Of a stretch of DNA of 19,041 bases, positions 1-6,978 are shown in pieces. Below the pieces are notes generated by a model. The model was not told the DNA's origin, did not search any database, and worked only from the letters and a program-made list of their open reading frames with translations. Position numbers and translations under genes: made by a program. The DNA is from JAVJPJ01 sp040217295 (GTDB lineage: Bacteria > Pseudomonadota > Alphaproteobacteria > Rhodobacterales > Rhodobacteraceae), in contig CAYWTM010000064.1 of assembly GCA_964460185.1 (NCBI GenBank), positions 1 to 19,041 of the forward strand. Reading direction: 5' to 3'. Numbering within the stretch: position 1 is the first letter of the stretch; each line of letters starts with the position of its first letter.

Positions 1-318
1 ATAGGTGTCCTCGGAGAAATCGCTGTGGCCGGGCGTGTCGACCAGGTTGAAGCGATACCTGCCGAAGTCAAAGGACATGGCCGAGGCGCTGACGGAGATG
101 CCCCGATCCTTTTCCATCTGCATGAAATCCGACCGCGTGCGGCGTGCCTCGCCCTTGGCGCGCACCTGACCGGCCATCTGGATCGCGCCGCCGTACAGCA
201 GGAACTTTTCGGTCAGCGTCGTCTTGCCCGCATCGGGATGCGAGATGATTGCGAATGTCCGGCGTCGCGCGATCTCGGGCGGCAGGTCGGGGCGGTTCGT
301 GGGGGCGGTGTCCAGCAT
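1..318 (-). CDS. prfC: Peptide chain release factor 3, N-terminal part (runs off the left edge)
   Basis: The minus strand from 318 reads 106 codons without a stop to the window edge. Visible GTPase motifs are the P-loop SHPDAGKTTLTEK (about residues 28-40), the switch I region with RGISV, and the G3 motif DTPGHSDFSEDTY at the cut. This arrangement, with GAIQMAGQV and RTRSDFMQMEKDRGISV between them, is that of RF3, the translational GTPase that removes RF1/RF2 from the ribosome after termination. The start is an ATG at 318 (MLDTAPTNRP). No good Shine-Dalgarno sequence is seen before it. LepA and EF-G share the G motifs, but the QMAGQVRAKGEARRTRSDFM stretch fits RF3. The rest of the gene lies outside the window. 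Confidence 0.93.
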   Translation of the reverse strand, partial: MLDTAPTNRPDLPPEIARRRTFAIISHPDAGKTTLTEKFLLYGGAIQMAGQVRAKGEARRTRSDFMQMEKDRGISVSASAMSFDFGRYRFNLVDTPGHSDFSEDTY

Positions 319-499
319 GGGCGGGATATAGGCGAGGGCGCGGGCGGGGGCAACGACTGGCTTGGGGTGGCAACCCGGTACGGGCCGGGCAAACCGCCGG
401 CAGGGGCGCACCGTCATGGTTTGCCCTATGCCACCGTCCCAATGGCCCATAGTGTGCGTGACATGCATTCGGACCCAACCACCCAGAGGCACCCCAATC

Positions 500-868
500 A
501 TGACATTGCAAGATATAGCTGACCAACTGGTCGAAGGCTGCAGAACCGGTGGGGAGGACGCCAACCTGACGGCGCTTTACGATCGCGACGCGGTATCCGT
601 TGAGCCCGCCGATTATTCCGGTACGGGCCGAGAAACCGTTGGCCTTGAGGGCATACGCGGCAAACACGCCTGGTGGGCCGAGACATTCGAGACGCACGGG
701 ACGCAGGTGCAGGGCCCGTTCGTGCATGGCGATGACCGTTTTGCCGTGATCTTCGGGATTGATGCCACAAACCGGCAAACCGGAGAACGTGTTCAGATGC
801 AAGAGGTTGCGGTCTATCACGTGGCCGACGGAAAGATCGTCCGCGAGGAGTTCTTTGGCACCGGCTAG
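500..868 (+). CDS. SnoaL/NTF2-like domain protein
   Basis: This encodes 122 residues, the usual size of a single NTF2-like fold: a helical N-terminus (MTLQDIADQLVEGC) followed by strands containing YDRDAVSVEPADYSG and a C-terminal YHVADGKIVREEFF hairpin. The pattern 'activity by consensus x-DGKI-x-E' is typical of SnoaL-like proteins. Such proteins bind small molecules or act as cyclases, isomerases or hydrolases, but nothing here points to a substrate. The ATG at 500 was chosen because it begins the conserved fold and is preceded by AGAGG. The frame is open further upstream (to 362), but that part is low-complexity and does not look coding. The gene is convergent with the Hint gene, 16 bases away. 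It has no evident operon partner. Confidence 0.8.
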   Translation: MTLQDIADQLVEGCRTGGEDANLTALYDRDAVSVEPADYSGTGRETVGLEGIRGKHAWWAETFETHGTQVQGPFVHGDDRFAVIFGIDATNRQTGERVQMQEVAVYHVADGKIVREEFFGTG

Positions 869-884
869 GGGCACCCCTGTCTGG

Positions 885-1895
885 TCAGCCCTTGGGTTTC
901 AGCCGCCCCTGCGACGCCCGCGTCAGGCGATCGGCGGCATTGGCAGCATCCCCGAGCGCTGCTTCGTCGACCTCGAACCCGGCGGCGTCGCGTTGTTCGC
1001 TGTTCGCCCGGTCCAGCGACAGATCCGAGGGCAGGCGGGCGCGCGTTTCCGACGTGACCAGCAGGCTTTCGACGGCGATCCCCTCGGCATAGATGATCTC
1101 GTGTCCGTCCAGCAGCAGTTGATAGCTGTCCACATGGCCGCCCTCTTCGCGGATCACGGTATCCCCGTTGACCAGGAGATCGGCCTTGACCATGACCTCG
1201 GCCCGGCCGGTGCCTAGTTCGTCACTGCGCTGCCAGATGAACAGGCGGTGCTGCGGGCTCAGCCGCAGGTCATGGGCGGCGTTGAGGGTGCCCTGCAAGA
1301 TCCGGATGGGTGCCGCAACTCCAAGCGCGCGGCGGGTCTGCTGGCCGATCCAGCGCACCGGTTGCGGGCCGTGATCGCGGGTCATCAGCATGTCGCCGAC
1401 CTGCACCTCCTCGACCTTGCGCTGTTCACCGCCCGCCAGCGTCAGCCGCGTTCCCGCCAGGAACGACACCGACGCGATATCGGCAAAGCGTTCCGGCGCT
1501 GTTGCAGTGGACGATCCGATCAGCTCGTATTCCTGCCCTTCGGCCAGGGGGGCCAGCGGCAGAAGATGCAGCCTGACCCCATCCGGGGTGCTGCGCCGGA
1601 TCACCAGGATGTCCACCATCTGCCCGTTCGACCCCATCAGGGAATGGCAATCGGCAATCGAAAGCGCATCGCCGGGATTGCCGGCCAAGCTGCCGTTCGC
1701 GACCACCTGCCCCCCGTCCGGACCGTCGCAGATCGTCAGCTTCTGCAGCACGGCCTGGCGCGCCAATTTGTAGATGTCACCCGGCAGGGCCGCGTCGCCA
1801 AGCCCGATGGGATCGCCCTGGTTCGCACCGCTCAGGGCGCGCAAGGCGTCGGCCGGGTAGGTGAGGAAACGAAACAGCGGGGTCAGGTCGGCCAT
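885..1895 (-). CDS. Hint (hedgehog/intein) domain protein
   Basis: This is a 336-residue protein. Residues 144-184 carry the opening of a Hint domain of the Hint_2 type: SFLAGTRL, then VEEVQVGDMLMTRDHGPQPVRWIG. It is followed by LRLSPQHRLFI (210-220) and YQLLLDGHEIIYAEG (258-272) with VESLL. The N-terminal ~140 residues are a variable region without a recognised domain. Hint proteins of this family are frequent in Rhodobacterales, often at the end of large secreted calcium-binding proteins; this one is short and has no RTX repeats or signal peptide. Position 1 of the Hint core, usually cysteine, is serine (S144). Autocleavage is therefore possible but unproven. The start is the ATG at 1895; the ribosome site is weak. 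Divergent from the SDR gene. Confidence 0.85.
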   Translation of the reverse strand: MADLTPLFRFLTYPADALRALSGANQGDPIGLGDAALPGDIYKLARQAVLQKLTICDGPDGGQVVANGSLAGNPGDALSIADCHSLMGSNGQMVDILVIRRSTPDGVRLHLLPLAPLAEGQEYELIGSSTATAPERFADIASVSFLAGTRLTLAGGEQRKVEEVQVGDMLMTRDHGPQPVRWIGQQTRRALGVAAPIRILQGTLNAAHDLRLSPQHRLFIWQRSDELGTGRAEVMVKADLLVNGDTVIREEGGHVDSYQLLLDGHEIIYAEGIAVESLLVTSETRARLPSDLSLDRANSEQRDAAGFEVDEAALGDAANAADRLTRASQGRLKPKG

Positions 1896-2008
1896 GGTGT
1901 CCCGAACTTATGGCGGATGGATAGTGGGTAGGGCGGTGAGGCCGTTCGGTCAAGGCTGGCAGCGGTGCGGGACGGCTGGTAGAGGTCTGTTGAAACAGCA
2001 TTTGCCTG

Positions 2009-2015
2009 AAGGAGG
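2009..2015 (+). promoter_or_regulatory. Consensus ribosome binding site of the SDR gene
   Basis: AAGGAGG, a full anti-16S match, lies 6 bases before the ATG at 2022. It fixes that start. It is unusually strong compared with most other start regions in the window. A short inverted repeat (CTGTT-GA-AACAG, 1987-1998) lies just upstream and could be an operator or a weak leader hairpin. Confidence 0.8.
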
Positions 2016-2021
2016 ATTAAC

Positions 2022-2801
2022 ATGGATCTCGGGATTTCTGGAAAACGCGCGCTTGTGTGCGCGTCGTCGAAGGGGCTTGGACTCGGCTGTGCCCAGGCCC
2101 TGGCCGCCGCAGGGGTCGATCTGGTCCTCAACGCCCGGGGCGCCGAGGCGCTGGAGGCGGCAGCCGCCGCGATCCGCACGGCCCACGGCGTGTCCGTGAC
2201 GGCTGTCGCGGCCGACATCACCAGCGAGCAGGGCAGGGCCGAAGTTCTGGCCGCCGCAGGGGATCTGGATATCCTCGTGACGAATGCGGGCGGTCCGCCT
2301 CCGGGATTGTGGTCGGACTGGTCGCGGGACGATTTCATCAAGGCGCTGGATGCCAACATGCTGACGCCCATTGCGCTGATGACGGCGCTGCTGCCGGGGA
2401 TGATCGACCGGGGCTGGGGGCGGGTGGTCAACATCACCTCGCAATCTGTCAAGGCGCCGATCCCGGCGCTGGGCCTGTCGAATTCCGCGCGCGCGGGCCT
2501 GACGGGGTTCGTGGCAGGTACGGCGCGGCAGGTCGCGGCAAAGGGGGTGAACATCAACAACCTCTTGCCGGGTTCGCATCACACCGACCGGATCTTCGCA
2601 CTCGAGGACGGCGTGGCCAAGGCGCAGAATGTGTCGCTGGAAGAGGCCCGCAAGATCCGTTGGAAGGCGATCCCTGCCGGCCGCTACGGCACGATCGAGG
2701 AATTCGGCGCGACCTGCGCGTTCCTGTGTTCGCAGCATGCGGGATTCATCGTGGGGCAGAATATCCTGCTCGACGGGGGCCAGACCAACGCCACGATCTG
2801 A
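2022..2801 (+). CDS. SDR-family protein of the BKR-like divergent type
   Basis: This 259-residue Rossmann-fold protein has the length of classical short-chain dehydrogenases. It has a glycine-rich nucleotide site CASSKGLGLG (13-22), TNAGG (88-92), NITS with the conserved serine S140, and a C-terminal IVGQNILLDGGQ (243-254) typical of 3-oxoacyl-ACP reductase-like SDRs. The usual YxxxK active site is missing: the aligned positions are S153 and R157 (GLSNSARAGL). This matches what is known of the 'BKR-like, SDR-like' subgroup, which lacks a perfect NAD motif and catalytic tetrad, so reductase activity should not be assumed. It is followed one base later by alkC, probably in one transcript. The start is fixed by a perfect ribosome site. 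Confidence 0.87.
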   Translation: MDLGISGKRALVCASSKGLGLGCAQALAAAGVDLVLNARGAEALEAAAAAIRTAHGVSVTAVAADITSEQGRAEVLAAAGDLDILVTNAGGPPPGLWSDWSRDDFIKALDANMLTPIALMTALLPGMIDRGWGRVVNITSQSVKAPIPALGLSNSARAGLTGFVAGTARQVAAKGVNINNLLPGSHHTDRIFALEDGVAKAQNVSLEEARKIRWKAIPAGRYGTIEEFGATCAFLCSQHAGFIVGQNILLDGGQTNATI

Positions 2802-2802
2802 C

Positions 2803-3939
2803 ATGGCCGAGGACGGGCGTTTTTCGCTGAAGGACCACCTGTTCAACGCGGACAGCCTTGGCACGCTTGCAGCGGAATTCGCCGCCGGCGTGCCGGGCTT
2901 CGATGCCGCGCTTTTCCTGTCCGAAGTCCTGCCGGGCTTGCCGGCGCGCGAACTGAAAGACCGCTTGGAATGGATCGCCGACAGGGTCGCGGTGCAATTG
3001 GCCGATGATTTTCCGACGATGGCCGATCAGTTGGAAGCGGCGATGCCGCCCCCCCTCGACCCGACCCTGCGCGACGATGATTTCGGGCGGTTCATCCATG
3101 CCGTGCCGGGCATCCTTGCGGTGCGACACGGTCGCGACGCTGCGCATCTGCCGCGCGCCCTGGATCTGATCGAGGCCGCGACGCAGCGCTTTTCGATGGA
3201 ATTCTACATCCGTCCCTTCCTGAATGCCTTTCCGGATGCGGTCATGGCCCGGTTGCGGGACTGGGCGGGCCACGACAACTATCACGTGCGCCGCCTGGTC
3301 AGCGAAGGCACCCGCGCGCGGCTGCCCTGGGCCCGCAAGATCGAGGCCGACCCCCTGTCGATGCTGCCGCTGCTGGATGCGCTACACGCCGATCCCACGC
3401 GCTATGTCACCCGGTCGGTTGCGAACCATTTGAACGACCTCGCCAAGATCGATGCCGACCTGGTGCTCGACCGGTTGGCATCGTGGAAACGTGCCGGGCG
3501 TCAGGACCCGAGAGAACTGGACTGGATGACGCGCCACGCCCTGCGCACCCTGGTCAAACAAGGCCATCCCCGTGCGATGCGGGCCCTTGGCTATCGACCC
3601 GATGCGCCGGTGACGCTGGCCAAACTCAGCCTTGATCCCCCGGCCCCCCGGATCGGCGGACGGACCAGCCTGACCGTCACCCTCGGCGCAGCCGAGCCGA
3701 CGCCGGTGCTGGTCGACTACATCATCTGGTTCAAACGCCCGGGCGGATCGGAAATCGCCAAGGTGCACAAGATCAAGCAGGCCGTGATCGCGCCGGACGC
3801 GCCGCTGATCCTGACGAAGACGCATGTCTTCAAGGCCGATGCGACCACCTACACGCTGGTGGCCGGCGCCCATCGCCTGGCCGTACAGGTCAATGGCCGC
3901 ATCCTCGCGGAAACCACGTTCGACCTGCTTGCCGGCTGA
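2803..3939 (+). CDS. alkC: AlkC-type DNA alkylation repair glycosylase
   Basis: This 378-residue protein has an all-helical HEAT-like N-terminal part (about 1-270). It contains the AlkC-type signatures HVRRLVSEGTRARLPWA (161-177) and YVTRSVANHLNDLAK (201-215), followed by a beta-rich segment (about 280-378) that looks like the immunoglobulin-like domain found at the C-terminus of some AlkC proteins. Family members remove alkylated bases such as 3-methyladenine from DNA without flipping the base. The ATG at 2803 lies one base after the SDR stop and has no ribosome site of its own, so translation is probably coupled; the frame is open further upstream but there it overlaps the SDR gene. No Ada-type regulator is nearby. 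A double palindrome follows the stop. Confidence 0.88.
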   Translation: MAEDGRFSLKDHLFNADSLGTLAAEFAAGVPGFDAALFLSEVLPGLPARELKDRLEWIADRVAVQLADDFPTMADQLEAAMPPPLDPTLRDDDFGRFIHAVPGILAVRHGRDAAHLPRALDLIEAATQRFSMEFYIRPFLNAFPDAVMARLRDWAGHDNYHVRRLVSEGTRARLPWARKIEADPLSMLPLLDALHADPTRYVTRSVANHLNDLAKIDADLVLDRLASWKRAGRQDPRELDWMTRHALRTLVKQGHPRAMRALGYRPDAPVTLAKLSLDPPAPRIGGRTSLTVTLGAAEPTPVLVDYIIWFKRPGGSEIAKVHKIKQAVIAPDAPLILTKTHVFKADATTYTLVAGAHRLAVQVNGRILAETTFDLLAG

Positions 3940-3945
3940 GCCGGA

Positions 3946-3989
3946 CCAGTCTTTTGCAAAAGACTGGCCAGATCCTTGCAAGGATCTGG
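3946..3989. repeat. Two abutting 22-bp perfect palindromes (TTGCAA-centred), copy 1
   Basis: Positions 3946-3967 and 3968-3989 are each perfect 22-base palindromes with no spacer between them. Both are centred on TTGCAA, and the arms read CCAGTCTTTTG and CCAGATCCTTG. The centres are 22 bases apart. The element begins 7 bases after the alkC stop. In RNA it could fold into two successive hairpins and end transcription, although no T-run follows, so it is not a classical rho-independent terminator. A sister element with the same geometry is at 18347-18389. Confidence 0.8.
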
Positions 3990-4064
3990 TGCCGGGTGTC
4001 TCTTGAAACCGGGGCGGGCGGCTGTTAGCTCGTTTCCGATAGAAATAATCGGGCTTTCCGCACG

Positions 4065-5147
4065 ATGCCGGCACTTCCCCGCCTTCAGGTCGATCAGATC
4101 GCTTGCCGTTTCGACGGGCTCGAAGTGGTGCGTGACGTCAGTTTCGAGGTGCAGCCGGGCGAGATCCTGTGCCTTCTGGGGCCGTCGGGCTGCGGGAAAT
4201 CCACGACGCTGCGTGTCATCGCGGGCATCGAACGTCAGTCTGCGGGGGCAATTCGCGCAGATGGCGACATTTTGTCGGACGAGACCACCCACCTGCCGCC
4301 GGAAGCACGGGGGGTGGGCCTCATCTTTCAGGATTTCGCGCTGTTCCCGCATCTGAGTGTCGCTCAGAACATCGGCTTTGGCCTGAAGGGCAGCAAGGCG
4401 GAAAACCGCGCACGGGTCGACGAGTTGCTCGATCGGGTCGATCTGACGGGATATGGCGACAAACCGCCCCATTTGCTGTCGGGTGGCGAACAGCAGCGTG
4501 TGGCACTGGCCCGCGCGCTGGCGCCGCGCCCGCGGATCATGCTGATGGACGAGCCGTTTTCGGGCCTGGACAATCGCCTGCGTGATGGCATCCGCGATGA
4601 AACGCTGCAGCTTCTCAAGGAAGAGGGCACCGCCGTCGTTCTTGTCACGCACGAACCCGAGGAAGCCATGCGCATGGCCGACCAGATCGCCCTGATGCGC
4701 GACGGGCAGATCGTGCAGAAGGGCGCGCCCTACAATATCTACAACGCGCCTTGCGACAAGGCGGCCGCCGCGTTTTTTAGCGATATCAACGTTATACGTG
4801 GAACAGTGCAAGGCGCGCTGACCGACAGCGCCTTTGGCCAGTTCCTTGCCCCCGGGGTGCCCGACGGCACGCCGGTGGAAATCGTGTTCCGTCCGCAGCA
4901 TGTCAAGATCGATTTCGACCGGGGCGGGCGCGGGCCGAATCCCACACCGCAAGACGGCACGCCCGCGCGCGGGGTCGTGGAGCGCGCGCGGTTCATGGGC
5001 CATGAAAGCCTGGTGGAGTTCCGCATGGATTTCGACGGCGGCATCGTCAAGGCAACGGTCCCTGCGGTATTTCTGCCCAAGCCCGGAACACCACTTTGGC
5101 TGACCATAAGGCGAGATCGCTGTTTCGTTTTCCCCCGAAAAGCCTGA
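4065..5147 (+). CDS. ABC transporter ATP-binding protein, iron(III)/polyamine uptake type
   Basis: This is a 360-residue ATPase: Walker A GPSGCGKST (39-47), Q-loop Q89 in IFQDFALFPHLSV, signature LSGGEQQR (138-145), Walker B IMLMDEP (158-164), D-loop SGLD (166-169), H-loop H196. A C-terminal TOBE-like region (about 235-360) contains VFRPQHVKI. The motifs and length fit the FbpC/PotA group of importers, which energise uptake of Fe3+ or spermidine/putrescine. No permease or binding-protein gene adjoins it, so the substrate cannot be told. The start at 4065 gives the usual short strand (LQVDQIACRFDG) before Walker A; the ribosome site is poor. The gene is followed after 126 bases by tatA. Confidence 0.9.
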   Translation: MPALPRLQVDQIACRFDGLEVVRDVSFEVQPGEILCLLGPSGCGKSTTLRVIAGIERQSAGAIRADGDILSDETTHLPPEARGVGLIFQDFALFPHLSVAQNIGFGLKGSKAENRARVDELLDRVDLTGYGDKPPHLLSGGEQQRVALARALAPRPRIMLMDEPFSGLDNRLRDGIRDETLQLLKEEGTAVVLVTHEPEEAMRMADQIALMRDGQIVQKGAPYNIYNAPCDKAAAAFFSDINVIRGTVQGALTDSAFGQFLAPGVPDGTPVEIVFRPQHVKIDFDRGGRGPNPTPQDGTPARGVVERARFMGHESLVEFRMDFDGGIVKATVPAVFLPKPGTPLWLTIRRDRCFVFPRKA

Positions 5148-5273
5148 CCTGACGCACGCGGAAGTGTGTTTTTGGGCTTTGATCTGCCGCTCTGACACCA
5201 TACCTATGCTACAGATGACGACATGGCTGCCCTTGCAGGCGTTCAGCGCGGCGGGCAGCGGAGGGAGAAAACG

Positions 5274-5504
5274 ATGCTTAACAATATTGGACCGGCAGGC
5301 CTCTTGCTTATTGCCGTTGTTGTCCTGGTTTTGTTTGGCCGCGGCAAGATCGCAGGCCTGATGGGCGAGGTCGGCAAGGGAATCACGGCGTTCAAGCGCG
5401 GTGTGAAGGATTCCACCGAAGAAATCGAGAATGCCTCGACCGCCGACGCGGATGGCGCCACCGCGCGTGACGTGACCCCCGAGGCGGACCGCGAGACCCG
5501 CTAA
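5274..5504 (+). CDS. tatA: Sec-independent protein translocase protein TatA
   Basis: This 76-residue protein has one membrane helix (about 6-21, GPAGLLLIAVVVLVLF), the FGRGK hinge, an amphipathic helix (KIAGLMGEVGKGITAFKRG) and an acidic, unstructured tail. It is the pore-forming TatA subunit that moves folded proteins across the inner membrane. The ATG at 5274 is preceded by GGAGGGA (5260-5266), a good ribosome site, which is why this start is preferred to the earlier one in the frame at 5223. The gene heads tatA-tatB-tatC. A promoter is expected in 5148-5259; only poor -35/-10 matches (CTGACA at 5192, TATGCT at 5205) are visible. Confidence 0.95.
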   Translation: MLNNIGPAGLLLIAVVVLVLFGRGKIAGLMGEVGKGITAFKRGVKDSTEEIENASTADADGATARDVTPEADRETR

Positions 5505-5508
5505 GGTC

Positions 5509-5529
5509 GCGCCCGGATGATCCGGGTGC
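5509..5529 (+). promoter_or_regulatory. Intercistronic hairpin between tatA and tatB
   Basis: CCCGGA-TGA-TCCGGG (5512-5526) is a perfect 6-bp inverted repeat with a 3-base loop. One G·U pair and two further G-C pairs extend it to 5509-5529. It starts 5 bases after the tatA stop and has no following T-run, so it resembles an mRNA 3'-stabilising or processing hairpin rather than a terminator. Its role is inferred. Confidence 0.5.
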
Positions 5530-5556
5530 TGCAGAGCCAAGCGCGAAGGAACGTTC

Positions 5557-6099
5557 ATGCCTGACATTGGCTGGATGGAATTGCTTGTTATCGGCGTGGT
5601 GGCGTTGATCGTCGTCGGGCCAAAGGACCTGCCCGTGATGTTCCGCAGATTGGGGCAATTCACAGGGCGTGTGCGCGGCATGGCCAAGGATTTTCAGCGC
5701 GCCATGGACGAGGCCGCCGATGAATCCGGTATGACCGAGTTGAACCGCGACCTGCGCAAGGCTGCGCAATACACCACCAACCCCAAGAAAGCCGGGATGA
5801 ACGCGCTCAAGGAAACCATCGGCGATCTGGGGATCGACCCGGCCGATTATCCCGAAGGCAGCGAAACCCGGAAGATGGCCGAGGAAAAGGTTCAGGCGAC
5901 CGCAAAGATGCGCGAAGAGGTCGAGGCCCGCCGGCAGGCGAAAATCGACCAGACGATCGCGGACAAGGAGGCCGCCGCAGCCGCCCGCACCGCGCCCGCA
6001 GCCGAGCAGACTGCACCCGCAGCCGCGGCACCCGAGACGCCTCAGCCCGAAATCGAGGCCGATTTGCCGCCCGCACGCACCGGAACCCAACAATCATGA
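5557..6099 (+). CDS. tatB: Sec-independent protein translocase protein TatB
   Basis: This 180-residue protein has an N-terminal membrane helix with the TatB pattern MPDIGWMELLVIGVVALIVV, then GPKDLPVMFR and an amphipathic helix (RRLGQFTGRVRGMAKDFQRAM). A long charged helical region (about 100-145) and an Ala/Pro/Glu-rich tail follow. TatB forms the twin-arginine substrate receptor with TatC in the inner membrane. GAAGGA (5545-5550) precedes the ATG. The gene ends by overlapping the tatC start in ATGA (6096-6099), so the two are translationally coupled. The order tatA, tatB, tatC separates this from a TatA paralogue. Confidence 0.94.
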   Translation: MPDIGWMELLVIGVVALIVVGPKDLPVMFRRLGQFTGRVRGMAKDFQRAMDEAADESGMTELNRDLRKAAQYTTNPKKAGMNALKETIGDLGIDPADYPEGSETRKMAEEKVQATAKMREEVEARRQAKIDQTIADKEAAAAARTAPAAEQTAPAAAAPETPQPEIEADLPPARTGTQQS

Positions 6100-6965
6100 G
6101 CGCCGACGATTCGATTGAAGACAGCGCCGCACCGTTGATCGAACACCTGGCCGAACTGCGCACGCGCCTGATCCGGTCTGTCATGGCCTTCGTGGTCGGC
6201 ATGGTGCTGATGTTCACCGTGGCCGAGCCGATCCTCGAATTCATCTCGCAGCCGCTGGCCAATGTGCTGCGCGATCGCGGCGAAGACGCGCGCCTGATCT
6301 TCACCGCGCCGCAGGAAAAATTCTTTGTCCTGATCCGGATCTCGATCATGATGGGGTTCGCCGTGTCGTTCCCGGTGATCGCGCATCAGCTGTGGCGCTT
6401 TGTGGCGCCGGGCCTTTACGCCTCCGAAAAGGGGGCGATCTTGCCGTTTCTGGTGGCCTCGCCGGTCCTGTTCTTTATCGGGGCAAGCTTTGCCCACTAC
6501 GTCGTGACGCCCCTGGCGATGAATTTCTTCATCGGGTTTTCCGACGCGATCCCGGCGCTTGCGAACCTGATCGCAGGCGATGGCACGTTCCAGAACCCCG
6601 CTGCCGATCCCGAAAGCGGGATCCAGACGGTGTTCCTGGGGTCGGTCAAGGAATCGCTCGACCTGGCGCTGAAATTCATCTTTGCCTTTGGACTGTGCTT
6701 TCAGTTGCCGGTGCTTCTGACGCTTCTGGGCAAGGCCGGACTGGTCACGGCCGAAGGCCTGGGCAACGTGCGCAAGTGGGCCGTTGTCGGCATCTTGACG
6801 CTTGCCGCGTTGGTCACCCCGCCCGACGTCGTCACCCAGGTGATCTTGTTCACGGTGGTTTATGGTCTTTACGAGATCTCTATCCAGCTTGTGCGCATCG
6901 TCGAACGCAAACGGCTCCGCCGCTTGCGGGCCGAGGGCATTCTTGACGAAGACGAAGAACTGTAA
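6096..6965 (+). CDS. tatC: Sec-independent protein translocase protein TatC
   Basis: This 289-residue polytopic protein has six expected membrane helices. The conserved cytoplasmic N-terminus PLIEHLAELRTRLIRS is present, as are the first periplasmic segment with TAPQEKFFV, LWRFVAPGLY before helix 3, and a charged C-terminal tail. TatC recognises the twin-arginine signal peptide. The loop between helices 3 and 4 (about 150-190, with IPALANLIAGDGTFQNP) is longer than in E. coli TatC, as in other alphaproteobacteria to my knowledge. The start overlaps the tatB stop by four bases. The stop is followed after 13 bases by the DUF815 gene. Confidence 0.95.
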   Translation: MSADDSIEDSAAPLIEHLAELRTRLIRSVMAFVVGMVLMFTVAEPILEFISQPLANVLRDRGEDARLIFTAPQEKFFVLIRISIMMGFAVSFPVIAHQLWRFVAPGLYASEKGAILPFLVASPVLFFIGASFAHYVVTPLAMNFFIGFSDAIPALANLIAGDGTFQNPAADPESGIQTVFLGSVKESLDLALKFIFAFGLCFQLPVLLTLLGKAGLVTAEGLGNVRKWAVVGILTLAALVTPPDVVTQVILFTVVYGLYEISIQLVRIVERKRLRRLRAEGILDEDEEL

Positions 6966-6978
6966 GGCCGGACCACCC

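Noticed and set aside
867..878. AGGGG-CA-CCCCT inverted repeat between the convergent SnoaL-like and Hint genes
   Set aside because: The two-base loop is too tight for a good hairpin and no T-run follows, so I do not call a terminator.
1248..1931. A 227-codon open frame on the plus strand
   Set aside because: It is antisense to the Hint-domain gene, which has convincing motifs.
3849..5687. A 612-codon open frame on the minus strand
   Set aside because: It is antisense to the ABC ATPase, tatA and the start of tatB. Its translation shows no motif and it has no ribosome site.
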